From: Streptomyces sp. Tue 6430
Lineage (GTDB): Bacteria > Actinomycetota > Actinomycetes > Streptomycetales > Streptomycetaceae
Length of the DNA: 64,000 bases
Assembly (NCBI GenBank): GCA_021568835.1
Contig: JAKGSH010000010.1
Coordinates: 3,844,001 to 3,908,000 of the forward strand
Direction of reading: 5' to 3'
Below, piece by piece: positions 48,669 through 57,202 of the stretch; position 1 is the first letter of the stretch, and each line of letters begins with the position of its first letter. A program made the translations under genes and the position numbers. The notes under the pieces are model-generated. The model did not search any database. It had not been told where the DNA came from and saw only the letters and a list, made by a program, of their open reading frames with translations.

Positions 48669-49513
48669 TGGGCCAGAAGGTTAACCCGCATGGGTTCCGG
48701 CTCGGCATCACCACGGACTTCAAGTCCCGCTGGTACGCCGACAAGCTGTACAAGGACTACGTCAAGGAAGACGTCGCCATCCGTCGGATGATGACGTCCG
48801 GCATGGAGCGCGCCGGCATCTCGAAGGTGGAGATCGAGCGCACCCGTGACCGCGTGCGTGTGGACATCCACACCGCTCGTCCGGGCATCGTCATCGGCCG
48901 CCGTGGCGCCGAGGCCGACCGCATCCGCGGCGACCTCGAGAAGCTCACGGGCAAGCAGGTCCAGCTGAACATCCTCGAGGTCAAGAACCCCGAGACGGAT
49001 GCCCAGCTGGTCGCTCAGGCCGTCGCCGAGCAGCTCTCCTCCCGCGTCTCCTTCCGCCGCGCCATGCGTAAGAGCATGCAGTCGGCGATGAAGGCCGGCG
49101 CCAAGGGCATCAAGATCCAGTGCGGTGGCCGCCTCGGTGGCGCCGAGATGTCCCGCTCGGAGTTCTACCGCGAGGGCCGTGTGCCCCTGCACACGCTCCG
49201 CGCGAACGTGGACTACGGCTTCTTCGAGGCCAAGACGACCTTCGGCCGCATCGGTGTGAAGGTCTGGATCTACAAGGGCGACGTCAAGAACATCGCCGAG
49301 GTCCGTGCCGAGAACGCCGCTGCCCGCGCCGGCAACCGCCCGGCCCGTGGTGGTGGCGGCGGCGCCGACCGCCCGGCCCGTGGTGGCCGTGGTGGCGGTG
49401 GCGAGCGGCGCGGTCGCAAGCCGCAGCAGGCTGCCGGTGCCGAGGCCCCCAAGGCCGAGTCTTCGGCCCCCGCCGCCGCTGCACCGGCTGAGAGCACCGG
49501 AACGGAGGCCTGA
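48668..49513 (+). CDS. rpsC: 30S ribosomal protein S3
   Basis: A 281-residue S3 at the mRNA entry. The KH region has GIVIGRRGAEADRIRG, then LNILEVKNP. From about residue 215 a Gly/Arg- then Ala/Pro-rich tail extends the protein past the usual 210-235, as in other streptomycetes. ATG 48668 overlaps rplV as TAATG. Confidence 0.97.
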   Translation: MGQKVNPHGFRLGITTDFKSRWYADKLYKDYVKEDVAIRRMMTSGMERAGISKVEIERTRDRVRVDIHTARPGIVIGRRGAEADRIRGDLEKLTGKQVQLNILEVKNPETDAQLVAQAVAEQLSSRVSFRRAMRKSMQSAMKAGAKGIKIQCGGRLGGAEMSRSEFYREGRVPLHTLRANVDYGFFEAKTTFGRIGVKVWIYKGDVKNIAEVRAENAAARAGNRPARGGGGGADRPARGGRGGGGERRGRKPQQAAGAEAPKAESSAPAAAAPAESTGTEA

Positions 49514-49518
49514 CCGAC

Positions 49519-49938
49519 ATGCTGATCCCCCGTAGGGTCAAGCACCGCAAGCAGCACCACCCGAAGCGCCGCGGTCAGGCCAAGGGTGGTACGACGGTCG
49601 CGTTCGGCGAGTACGGCATCCAGGCCCTCACGCCGGCGTACGTGACCAACCGCCAGATCGAGGCGGCTCGTATCGCGATGACCCGCCACATCAAGCGTGG
49701 CGGCAAGGTCTGGATCAACATCTACCCGGACCGCCCGCTCACGAAGAAGCCCGCCGAGACCCGCATGGGTTCCGGTAAGGGTTCGCCCGAGTGGTGGATC
49801 GCGAACGTGCACCCGGGTCGGGTCATGTTCGAGCTGTCCTACCCCAACGAGAAGATCGCCCGTGAGGCCCTCACTCGCGCAGCCCACAAGCTGCCGATGA
49901 AGTGCCGGATCGTCAAGCGCGAGGCAGGTGAAGCGTGA
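49519..49938 (+). CDS. rplP: 50S ribosomal protein L16
   Basis: A 139-residue L16 near the A-site tRNA elbow. LIPRRVKHRKQHHPKRRGQ opens it and RMGSGKGSPEWWIANV is the conserved arginine loop. ATG 49519. It overlaps rpmC. Confidence 0.97.
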   Translation: MLIPRRVKHRKQHHPKRRGQAKGGTTVAFGEYGIQALTPAYVTNRQIEAARIAMTRHIKRGGKVWINIYPDRPLTKKPAETRMGSGKGSPEWWIANVHPGRVMFELSYPNEKIAREALTRAAHKLPMKCRIVKREAGEA

Positions 49939-50162
49939 TGTCGGCCGGTACCAAGGCGTCCGAGCTGCGCGAACTGGGTGACGAGGAGCTTCTCGCGAAG
50001 CTCCGCGAAGCCAAGGAAGAGCTGTTCAACCTCCGCTTCCAGGCGGCGACCGGTCAGCTCGAGAACCACGGTCGGCTGAAGGCCGTCCGCAAGGACATCG
50101 CGCGGATCTACACCCTGATGCGTGAGCGCGAGCTGGGCATCGAGACGGTGGAGAGCGCCTGA
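49938..50162 (+). CDS. rpmC: 50S ribosomal protein L29
   Basis: A 74-residue L29, a helical hairpin next to the exit port. ELRELGDEELLAKLREAKEEL and FNLRFQAATGQLENH are diagnostic. ATG 49938 overlaps the rplP stop; GTG 49935 is a weaker choice. Confidence 0.96.
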   Translation: MSAGTKASELRELGDEELLAKLREAKEELFNLRFQAATGQLENHGRLKAVRKDIARIYTLMRERELGIETVESA

Positions 50163-50449
50163 TGAGTGAGAACAACGTGACTGAGCAGACTGCAGAGGCC
50201 CGCGGCTTCCGCAAGACCCGTGAGGGTCTCGTCGTCAGCGACAAGATGGACAAGACCGTCGTCGTCGCCGTCGAGGACCGCGTCAAGCACGCGCTGTACG
50301 GCAAGGTCATCCGCCGTACCAACAAGCTCAAGGCCCACGACGAGCAGAACGCCGCGGGCGTCGGCGACCGCGTCCTCCTCATGGAGACGCGTCCGCTGTC
50401 CGCGACGAAGCGCTGGCGCGTCGTCGAGATCCTCGAGAAGGCCAAGTAG
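50162..50449 (+). CDS. rpsQ: 30S ribosomal protein S17
   Basis: A 95-residue OB-fold S17. GFRKTREGLVVSDKMDKTVVVAVE is the conserved core. ATG 50162 overlaps the rpmC stop. It ends the S10-type block, with structured RNA before rplN. Confidence 0.97.
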   Translation: MSENNVTEQTAEARGFRKTREGLVVSDKMDKTVVVAVEDRVKHALYGKVIRRTNKLKAHDEQNAAGVGDRVLLMETRPLSATKRWRVVEILEKAK

Positions 50450-50451
50450 GT

Positions 50452-50554
50452 AGTTCCCGCAAGGGAACTCCCACCAGTACGCCTGCGGGCAACCCCGCAG
50501 GACGGTTCCGCCAGGCTCGGCAGGGGCTCACCTCGTGACGAGGCGGCCCCTGCC
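50452..50554 (+). promoter_or_regulatory. Three consecutive hairpins between rpsQ and rplN
   Basis: Hairpin 1 is AGTTCCC/GGGAACT with GCAA loop (50452-50469). Hairpin 2 is CCTGCGGG/CCCGCAGG (50482-50501). Hairpin 3 is GGCAGGGGC/GCCCCTGCC (50519-50554) with an inner CCTCG/CGAGG. They fill the 134-base gap between the S10 and spc halves and end 29 bases before rplN. Confidence 0.7.
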
Positions 50555-50583
50555 GGGAACCGGCAGACAAACAGGAGATAGAC

Positions 50584-50952
50584 GTGATCCAGCAGGAGTC
50601 GCGACTGCGTGTCGCCGACAACACTGGTGCGAAGGAGATCCTTTGCATCCGTGTGCTCGGTGGCTCCGGTCGCCGCTACGCGGGCATCGGTGACGTCATC
50701 GTCGCCACCGTCAAGGACGCGATCCCCGGTGGCAACGTGAAGAAGGGTGACGTCGTCAAGGCGGTCATCGTTCGCACCGTCAAGGAGCGCCGCCGTCCGG
50801 ACGGCTCGTACATCCGCTTCGACGAGAACGCCGCCGTCATTCTGAAGAACGACGGCGACCCTCGCGGCACCCGTATCTTCGGCCCGGTCGGCCGTGAGCT
50901 GCGCGAGAAGAAGTTCATGAAGATCATCTCGCTCGCGCCGGAGGTGCTGTAA
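50584..50952 (+). CDS. rplN: 50S ribosomal protein L14
   Basis: A 122-residue L14 at the subunit interface. GTG 50584 (MIQQESRLRVADNTGAKE) follows CAGGAGAT. VIVRTVKERRRPDGSYIRFD and GTRIFGPVGRELREKKF match the family. It is the first gene of the spc unit. Confidence 0.98.
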   Translation: MIQQESRLRVADNTGAKEILCIRVLGGSGRRYAGIGDVIVATVKDAIPGGNVKKGDVVKAVIVRTVKERRRPDGSYIRFDENAAVILKNDGDPRGTRIFGPVGRELREKKFMKIISLAPEVL

Positions 50953-50954
50953 GC

Positions 50955-51278
50955 ATGAAGATCAAGAAGGGCGACCTGGTCCAGGTCATCACCGGTAAGG
51001 ACAAGGGCAAGCAGGGCAAGGTCATCGCGGCCTTCCCCCGCGAGGACCGCGTCCTGGTCGAGGGTGTCAACCGGGTCAAGAAGCACACCAAGGCCGGCCC
51101 GACCGCCAGCGGTTCCCAGGCCGGCGGCATCGTGACCACCGAGGCCCCGATCCACGTGTCCAACGTTCAGCTGGTCGTGGAGAAGGACGGCAACAAGGTC
51201 GTCACGCGTGTCGGTTACCGCTTCGACGACGAGGGCAACAAGATCCGCGTTGCCAAGCGGACGGGTGAGGACATCTGA
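50955..51278 (+). CDS. rplX: 50S ribosomal protein L24
   Basis: A 107-residue L24 with the KOW motif KGDLVQVITGKDKGKQGKV. It lies two bases after rplN and overlaps rplE by one base. Confidence 0.97.
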   Translation: MKIKKGDLVQVITGKDKGKQGKVIAAFPREDRVLVEGVNRVKKHTKAGPTASGSQAGGIVTTEAPIHVSNVQLVVEKDGNKVVTRVGYRFDDEGNKIRVAKRTGEDI

Positions 51279-51835
51279 TGGCTACCACCACCACTCCGCG
51301 TCTGAAGACGAAGTACCGCGAGGAGATCGCGGGCAAGCTGCGTGAGGAGTTCTCCTACGAGAACGTCATGCAGATCCCCGGCCTCGTCAAGATCGTGGTC
51401 AACATGGGTGTGGGCGACGCCGCCCGCGACTCCAAGCTGATCGAGGGCGCGATCCGCGACCTCACCACGATCACCGGTCAGAAGCCGGCCGTCACCAAGG
51501 CCCGCAAGTCCATCGCGCAGTTCAAGCTGCGCGAGGGTCAGCCGATCGGTGCCCACGTCACGCTCCGTGGCGACCGCATGTGGGAGTTCCTGGACCGCAC
51601 CCTGTCGCTGGCGCTCCCGCGCATCCGCGACTTCCGCGGCCTGTCCCCCAAGCAGTTCGACGGCCGTGGCAACTACACCTTCGGTCTCACGGAGCAGGTC
51701 ATGTTCCACGAGATCGACCAGGACAAGATCGACCGCGTCCGGGGTATGGACATCACCGTGGTCACCACGGCGACCAACGACGCTGAGGGCCGCGCGCTCC
51801 TTCGTCACCTCGGCTTCCCCTTCAAGGAGGCGTGA
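51278..51835 (+). CDS. rplE: 50S ribosomal protein L5
   Basis: A 185-residue L5 that contacts 5S rRNA and P-site tRNA. VVNMGVGDAARDSKLI, AVTKARKSIAQFKLREG and RDFRGLSPKQFDGRGNYTFG are typical. ATG 51278. Confidence 0.98.
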   Translation: MATTTTPRLKTKYREEIAGKLREEFSYENVMQIPGLVKIVVNMGVGDAARDSKLIEGAIRDLTTITGQKPAVTKARKSIAQFKLREGQPIGAHVTLRGDRMWEFLDRTLSLALPRIRDFRGLSPKQFDGRGNYTFGLTEQVMFHEIDQDKIDRVRGMDITVVTTATNDAEGRALLRHLGFPFKEA

Positions 51836-51840
51836 GCGAG

Positions 51841-52026
51841 ATGGCGAAGAAGGCTCTGATTGCCAAGGCTGCTCGTAAGCCCAAGTTCGGAGTACGCGGC
51901 TACACGCGCTGCCAGCGCTGCGGCCGTCCGCACTCCGTGTACCGCAAGTTCGGCCTCTGCCGCGTGTGCCTTCGTGAGATGGCTCACCGTGGCGAGCTGC
52001 CGGGCGTGACCAAGAGCTCCTGGTAA
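51841..52026 (+). CDS. rpsN: 30S ribosomal protein S14, zinc type
   Basis: A 61-residue S14 of the zinc-binding form: CQRCGRPHS then CRVCLREMAHRG hold the CxxC-CxxC ribbon. ATG 51841 is preferred over GTG 51832. It is the zinc-dependent form that paralogues replace under zinc limitation in Streptomyces. Confidence 0.97.
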   Translation: MAKKALIAKAARKPKFGVRGYTRCQRCGRPHSVYRKFGLCRVCLREMAHRGELPGVTKSSW

Positions 52027-52236
52027 TCCCGGTACTTCGGGATTCCTGAGCTCTCGGTAAGTAAAGGGCAGTGTCAGGTGCCCACCCCTTCATGCCGTAG
52101 GCTGGGAGGGTTGGGCGCCTGACGCCCGTACGACTTACTACGCCGTAGGTCCACCGCGCCGCACCCGTCCCGTCTCGGATCGGGGAGAGGGATGGCGCAC
52201 CAGGAAACCCCGGCGAGAGAGGCCACAGGCCAACTC
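52027..52236 (+). other. 210-base gap between rpsN and rpsH
   Basis: No gene. A TAGGCT (52098-52103) in GCCGTAGGCT context could be a -10; the same ten bases occur before tuf. A small GGGCG/CGCCC hairpin lies at 52113-52127. An internal spc promoter is possible. Confidence 0.4.
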
Positions 52237-52635
52237 ATGACCATGACTGATCCGATCGCAGACATGCTGACGCGTCTGCGGAACGCGAACTCGGCGTACC
52301 ACGACTCCGTGACGATGCCGGCATCGAAGATCAAGTCTCACATCGCGGAGATCCTCCAGCAGGAGGGCTTCATCACGGGCTGGAAGATCGAGGACGCCGA
52401 GGTGGGCAAGAACCTCACCCTCGAGCTGAAGTTCGGTCCCAACCGTGAGCGCTCCATCGCGGGTATCAAGCGGATCTCCAAGCCCGGTCTCCGGGTGTAC
52501 GCGAAGTCCACCTCCCTGCCCAAGGTGCTGGGCGGCCTCGGCGTGGCGATCATCTCCACGTCGCACGGTCTCCTCACCGACAAGCAGGCCGGCAAGAAGG
52601 GCGTAGGCGGGGAAGTCCTCGCCTACGTCTGGTAG
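52237..52635 (+). CDS. rpsH: 30S ribosomal protein S8
   Basis: A 132-residue S8, which binds 16S rRNA and in enterobacteria represses the spc operon. The ATG at 52237 gives MTMTDPIADMLTRLRNAN; upstream in-frame starts are rejected. KRISKPGLRVYAKS and ISTSHGLLTDKQA follow. Confidence 0.97.
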   Translation: MTMTDPIADMLTRLRNANSAYHDSVTMPASKIKSHIAEILQQEGFITGWKIEDAEVGKNLTLELKFGPNRERSIAGIKRISKPGLRVYAKSTSLPKVLGGLGVAIISTSHGLLTDKQAGKKGVGGEVLAYVW

Positions 52636-52659
52636 CGGAAGGGAACGGAGGAAACAGCT

Positions 52660-53199
52660 ATGTCGCGCATTGGCAAGCTCCCCATCACGGTTCCCGCCGG
52701 CGTGGACGTCACCATCGACGGCCAGACGGTTTCGGTCAAGGGTCCCAAGGGCTCGCTGACCCACACCGTCGTCGCGCCGATCGAGATCGCCAAGGGTGAG
52801 GACGGCGTTCTGAACGTCACCCGCCCCAACGACGAGCGTCAGAGCAAGGCCCTGCACGGCCTGTCCCGCACGCTGGTGGCGAACATGATCACCGGCGTGA
52901 CCCAGGGTTACGTGAAGAAGCTCGAGATCAGTGGTGTCGGTTACCGCGTGACCGCGAAGGGCTCGAACCTCGAGTTCGCGCTCGGTTACAGCCACCCGAT
53001 CACCGTCGAGGCGCCCGAGGGAATCACCTTCAAGGTGGAGACCCCGACCCGCTTCCAGGTCGAGGGCATCGACAAGCAGAAGGTCGGCGAGGTTGCGGCC
53101 AACATCCGCAAGCTGCGCAAGCCCGACCCGTACAAGGCCAAGGGTGTCAAGTACGAGGGCGAAGTCATCCGCCGCAAGGTCGGAAAGGCGGGTAAGTAA
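52660..53199 (+). CDS. rplF: 50S ribosomal protein L6
   Basis: A 179-residue L6 near the factor-binding site. MSRIGKLPITVPAGV and LRKPDPYKAKGVKYEGEVIRRK are diagnostic. ATG 52660 after GGAGGAAA. Confidence 0.98.
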   Translation: MSRIGKLPITVPAGVDVTIDGQTVSVKGPKGSLTHTVVAPIEIAKGEDGVLNVTRPNDERQSKALHGLSRTLVANMITGVTQGYVKKLEISGVGYRVTAKGSNLEFALGYSHPITVEAPEGITFKVETPTRFQVEGIDKQKVGEVAANIRKLRKPDPYKAKGVKYEGEVIRRKVGKAGK

Positions 53200-53202
53200 G
53201 CC

Positions 53203-53586
53203 ATGGCATACGGGCAGAAGATCCTGAAGGGCGACGCCTACAAGCGCGCCGCGATCAAGCGCCGTCACATCCGGATCCGCAAGCGGATCGCCGGTACGTC
53301 GGAGCGCCCCCGTCTGGTCGTAACCCGCTCGAACCGCCACATCGTGGCCCAGGTGATCGACGACCTCAAGGGTCACACCCTTGCGTCGGCGTCCACCCTG
53401 GACACCTCGATCCGCGGTGCCGAGGGCGACAAGTCGGCGCAGGCCAAGCAGGTCGGCGCCCTGGTCGCCGAGCGTGCCAAGGCCGCCGGTGTCGAGGCCG
53501 TCGTTTTCGACCGTGGTGGTAACCAGTACGCCGGGCGCATTGCCGCTCTGGCGGACGCAGCCCGCGAGGCCGGACTCAAGTTCTGA
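53203..53586 (+). CDS. rplR: 50S ribosomal protein L18
   Basis: A 127-residue L18 that binds 5S rRNA with L5. RRHIRIRKRIAGTSERPRLVV and FDRGGNQYAGRIAALADAAR are typical. ATG 53203, three bases after rplF. Confidence 0.97.
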   Translation: MAYGQKILKGDAYKRAAIKRRHIRIRKRIAGTSERPRLVVTRSNRHIVAQVIDDLKGHTLASASTLDTSIRGAEGDKSAQAKQVGALVAERAKAAGVEAVVFDRGGNQYAGRIAALADAAREAGLKF

Positions 53587-53629
53587 GTCCTGGTTCCGTA
53601 GCTAGCGGAGACAGAGAGAGGTAATTCCA

Positions 53630-54238
53630 ATGGCTGGACCCCAGCGCCGCGGTGGCGGTGCCGGTGGCGGCGAGCGGCGGGACCGGAAGGGCCGTGACGG
53701 CGGCGCAGCTGCCGCCGAGAAGACCGCGTACGTTGAGCGCGTCGTCGCGATCAACCGCGTCGCCAAGGTAGTGAAGGGTGGTCGTCGCTTCAGCTTCACC
53801 GCGCTGGTCGTGGTGGGCGACGGTGACGGCACCGTGGGTGTCGGTTACGGCAAGGCCAAGGAGGTGCCGGCCGCCATCGCCAAGGGTGTGGAGGAGGCCA
53901 AGAAGCACTTCTTCAAGGTCCCCCGTATCCAGGGCACCATCCCGCACCCGATCACGGGTGAGAAGGCGGCGGGCGTCGTCCTGCTCAAGCCGGCGTCCCC
54001 CGGTACCGGCGTCATCGCCGGTGGCCCGGTGCGTGCCGTGCTCGAGTGCGCCGGCGTTCACGACATCCTGTCGAAGTCGCTCGGTTCGTCGAACGCGATC
54101 AACATCGTGCACGCGACCGTGGCGGCCCTGAAGGGCCTGCAGCGTCCCGAGGAGATCGCGGCCCGCCGTGGTCTGCCCCTCGAGGACGTCGCTCCCGCGG
54201 CTCTGCTGCGTGCGCGTGCCGGGGCTGGTGCTGCGTAA
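53630..54238 (+). CDS. rpsE: 30S ribosomal protein S5
   Basis: A 202-residue S5 of the mRNA path and spectinomycin locus. A Gly/Arg-rich N tail (about 1-30) precedes VVAINRVAKVVKGGRRFSF, with the spectinomycin loop wild type, and GVIAGGPVRAVLECAGV. ATG 53630. It overlaps rpmD. Confidence 0.97.
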   Translation: MAGPQRRGGGAGGGERRDRKGRDGGAAAAEKTAYVERVVAINRVAKVVKGGRRFSFTALVVVGDGDGTVGVGYGKAKEVPAAIAKGVEEAKKHFFKVPRIQGTIPHPITGEKAAGVVLLKPASPGTGVIAGGPVRAVLECAGVHDILSKSLGSSNAINIVHATVAALKGLQRPEEIAARRGLPLEDVAPAALLRARAGAGAA

Positions 54239-54420
54239 TGGCTCAGCTCAGGATCACGCAGACGAAGTCGTACATCGGCAGCAAGCAGAACCACCGTGAC
54301 ACCCTGCGTTCGCTCGGGCTCAAGCGCCTGAACGACGTGGTCGTCAAGGAGGACCGCCCCGAGTTCCGCGGAATGGTGCACACCGTCCGCCACCTCGTGA
54401 CGGTCGAGGAGGTCGACTGA
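54238..54420 (+). CDS. rpmD: 50S ribosomal protein L30
   Basis: A 60-residue L30. LRITQTKSYIGSKQNHRDTL and GLKRLNDVVVKED are diagnostic. ATG 54238 overlaps the rpsE TAA stop. Confidence 0.97.
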   Translation: MAQLRITQTKSYIGSKQNHRDTLRSLGLKRLNDVVVKEDRPEFRGMVHTVRHLVTVEEVD

Positions 54421-54422
54421 TC

Positions 54423-54878
54423 ATGGCGGAGAACAACCCGCTCAAGATCCACAACCTCCGTCCCGCCCCGGGCGCCAAGACCGCCAAGACCCGTGTGGGT
54501 CGTGGTGAGGCGTCGAAGGGTAAGACGGCCGGTCGTGGTACCAAGGGCACGAAGGCCCGTTACCAGGTTCCGGAGCGCTTCGAGGGTGGGCAGATGCCCC
54601 TCCACATGCGTCTCCCGAAGCTCAAGGGCTTCAAGAACCCGTTCAAGACCGAGTTCCAGGTCGTGAACCTCGACAAGCTGGCGGCGCTGTACCCGGAGGG
54701 TGGCGAGGTCACCGTCGAGGGGCTCGTCGCCAAGGGTGCCGTTCGCAAGAACAGCCTCGTCAAGGTGCTCGGCCAGGGCGAGATCTCCGTGGCGCTGCAG
54801 GTGACGGTCGACGCCGTCTCCGGCTCCGCCAAGGAGAAGATCACCGCCGCCGGCGGTACCGTCACCGAGCTCGTCTGA
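54423..54878 (+). CDS. rplO: 50S ribosomal protein L15
   Basis: A 151-residue late-assembly L15. NPLKIHNLRPAPGAKTAKTRVG with the Gly/Arg-rich GRGTKGTKAR segment is typical. ATG 54423. It is the last gene before a perfect 15-bp terminator. Confidence 0.97.
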   Translation: MAENNPLKIHNLRPAPGAKTAKTRVGRGEASKGKTAGRGTKGTKARYQVPERFEGGQMPLHMRLPKLKGFKNPFKTEFQVVNLDKLAALYPEGGEVTVEGLVAKGAVRKNSLVKVLGQGEISVALQVTVDAVSGSAKEKITAAGGTVTELV

Positions 54879-54913
54879 TTCCATCAGGCGTCTCGATGAC
54901 TTGAGCGATCCCG

Positions 54914-54947
54914 ACCGGGGATACCCCACAAATGGGGTATCCCCGGT
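54914..54947 (+). terminator. Terminator between rplO and secY
   Basis: Perfect 15-bp arms (54914-54928 and 54933-54947) flank a CAAA loop. It implies that secY has its own promoter. Confidence 0.9.
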
Positions 54948-55004
54948 TGGTCGTTCCTAGGGTGGCAGTGTCGCCGGTAAGGTGGCCTGCACTGCCCTCT
55001 TTCA

Positions 55005-55030
55005 CAAGGTGCCTCCGATAGGGCACCTTG
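55005..55030 (+). promoter_or_regulatory. Leader hairpin before secY
   Basis: CAAGGTGCC (55005-55013) pairs with GGCACCTTG (55022-55030). It sits 93 bases before secY and could be an attenuator or a second terminator. A weak -10-like TAAGGT lies at 54978-54983. Confidence 0.5.
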
Positions 55031-55123
55031 GGCGGCAGTCGACCGTTACACATGTCGTCGTTCTTATTGGAACCTCAACACCGTCACCCTTGACGCAGAC
55101 GCGCGGGGGTCGCAGGAGGCACC

Positions 55124-56437
55124 GTGCTCACCGCGTTCGCCCGGGCGTTCAAGACGCCCGACCTGCGCAAGAAGCTGCTCTTCACGCTCGGCATCATCGT
55201 GGTCTACCGGGTCGGCACCCATGTCCCGATCCCGGGTGTCGACTACAAGAGCGTCCAGACCTGCGTGGACGAGGCATCCGGCAACCAGGGCCTCTTCGGT
55301 CTGGTCAACATGTTCAGCGGCGGCGCGCTGCTGCAGATCACGATCTTCGCCCTGGGCATCATGCCGTACATCACGGCGAGCATCATCCTTCAGCTGCTGA
55401 CCGTGGTGATCCCCCGCCTGGAAGCGCTCAAGAAGGAGGGCCAGGCCGGTACGGCGAAGATCACCCAGTACACCCGGTACCTCACCGTCGCGCTCGCGAT
55501 CCTCCAGGGCACCGGCCTGGTGGCCACCGCCCGCAGCGGCGCGCTCTTCTCGGGCTGCTCGGTGGCCGGCCAGATCGTCCCGGACCGCGCGATCTTCAGC
55601 ACCATCACGATGGTCATCTGCATGACCGCCGGTACGGCCATGGTCATGTGGCTCGGTGAGCTGATCACCGACCGCGGCATCGGCAACGGCATGTCGATCC
55701 TGATGTTCATCTCGATCGCCGCCACCTTCCCCTCCGCGCTGTGGGCCATCAAGAAGCAGGGCACGCTGGCCGGCGGCTGGATCGAGTTCGGCACGGTCAT
55801 CCTCGTCGGCCTGGTCATGGTCGGCCTGGTGGTCTTCGTCGAGCAGGCCCAGCGCCGCATCCCCGTGCAGTACGCGAAGCGCATGATCGGCCGCCGCTCC
55901 TACGGCGGTACGTCGACGTACATCCCGCTGAAGGTGAACCAGGCCGGTGTGATCCCGGTCATCTTCGCCTCGTCGCTGCTCTACATCCCGGCGCTGATCG
56001 TGCAGTTCTCCAACTCGCAGGCGGGCTGGGCGACCTGGATCACGCAGAACCTGGCGGACACGGCGGCGCCCGCGCACATCACCCTCTACTTCTTCCTGAT
56101 CGTCTTCTTCGCCTTCTTCTACGTGGCCATTTCCTTCAACCCCGAGGAAGTCGCCGACAACATGAAGAAGTATGGTGGCTTCATCCCGGGCATCCGGGCT
56201 GGCCGACCGACCGCTGAGTACCTGAGCTACGTACTCAACCGGATCACCTGGCCGGGTTCGCTGTATCTGGGGCTGATCGCTCTCGTGCCGACGATGGCGT
56301 TGGCTGGTTTCGGGGCAAACCAGAACTTCCCGTTCGGTGGCACCAGCATCCTGATCATCGTGGGTGTGGGCCTCGAGACGGTGAAGCAGATCGAGAGCCA
56401 GCTTCAGCAGCGCAATTACGAAGGGTTCCTCCGCTGA
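55124..56437 (+). CDS. secY: Preprotein translocase subunit SecY
   Basis: A 437-residue, ten-helix channel of SecYEG. It has LFGLVNMFSGGALLQITIFALGIMPYITASII and NRITWPGSLYLGLIALVPT, in order with the family. The start is GTG at 55124 after GGAGGC. It overlaps adk (TGATG) and forms an operon with adk. Confidence 0.97.
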   Translation: MLTAFARAFKTPDLRKKLLFTLGIIVVYRVGTHVPIPGVDYKSVQTCVDEASGNQGLFGLVNMFSGGALLQITIFALGIMPYITASIILQLLTVVIPRLEALKKEGQAGTAKITQYTRYLTVALAILQGTGLVATARSGALFSGCSVAGQIVPDRAIFSTITMVICMTAGTAMVMWLGELITDRGIGNGMSILMFISIAATFPSALWAIKKQGTLAGGWIEFGTVILVGLVMVGLVVFVEQAQRRIPVQYAKRMIGRRSYGGTSTYIPLKVNQAGVIPVIFASSLLYIPALIVQFSNSQAGWATWITQNLADTAAPAHITLYFFLIVFFAFFYVAISFNPEEVADNMKKYGGFIPGIRAGRPTAEYLSYVLNRITWPGSLYLGLIALVPTMALAGFGANQNFPFGGTSILIIVGVGLETVKQIESQLQQRNYEGFLR

Positions 56438-57099
56438 TGCGTATCGTCCTCGTCGGGCCGCCGGGCGCCGGTAAGGGAACGCAGGCCACTCGTCTAGCCG
56501 AGAAGCTGCGCGTACCTCACATCTCCACGGGCGACCTGTTCCGCGCCAACATCAGCCGGCAGACGGAGCTCGGGAAGCTCGCGAAGTCCTACATGGACGC
56601 CGGCAACCTCGTCCCCGACGAGGTCACCATCGCCATGGCGAAGGACCGCATGGAGCAGCCGGACGCCGAGCGCGGCTTCCTGCTCGACGGCTTCCCGCGC
56701 AACGTCTCGCAGGCCGAGGCGCTGGACGAACTCCTCACCACCGAGGCCATCAAGCTGGACGCGGTACTGGACCTGGAGGCCCCCGAGGAGGAGGTCGTCA
56801 AGCGGATCGCCGGCCGACGCATCTGCCGCAACGACTCCTCGCACGTCTTCCACGTGACGTACAAGAAGCCGTCGAAGGACGGCGTCTGCGACGTCTGCGG
56901 CGGCGAGCTGTACCAGCGCGACGACGACTCCGAGGACACCGTCCGCACGCGGCTCGAGGTCTACCACACGCAGACCGAGCCGATCATCGACTACTACAAG
57001 GCGCAGGGCCTGGTCGTGACGATCGAGGCGATGGGCCCGGTCGACGAGGTCACCGGCCGTGCGCTGGCGGCACTGAAGCGCGAGGACGACGGCCAGTAG
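56437..57099 (+). CDS. adk: Adenylate kinase
   Basis: A 220-residue enzyme, AMP + ATP to 2 ADP. The P-loop GPPGAGKGTQA, GFPRNVSQAEALD, and a zinc-type LID with CRNDSSHVFH then CDVCGGEL are visible. ATG 56437 overlaps the secY stop. Confidence 0.97.
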   Translation: MRIVLVGPPGAGKGTQATRLAEKLRVPHISTGDLFRANISRQTELGKLAKSYMDAGNLVPDEVTIAMAKDRMEQPDAERGFLLDGFPRNVSQAEALDELLTTEAIKLDAVLDLEAPEEEVVKRIAGRRICRNDSSHVFHVTYKKPSKDGVCDVCGGELYQRDDDSEDTVRTRLEVYHTQTEPIIDYYKAQGLVVTIEAMGPVDEVTGRALAALKREDDGQ

Positions 57100-57202
57100 G
57101 TTCCGTCCGGGTACGGCCGTGGAGTCCTCCGGGACGCCACGGCCGTACTGTTGTGTACGTATGTCATCGACCGACCTGAGTGACGGAGAGCGCAGGCCCC
57201 CC

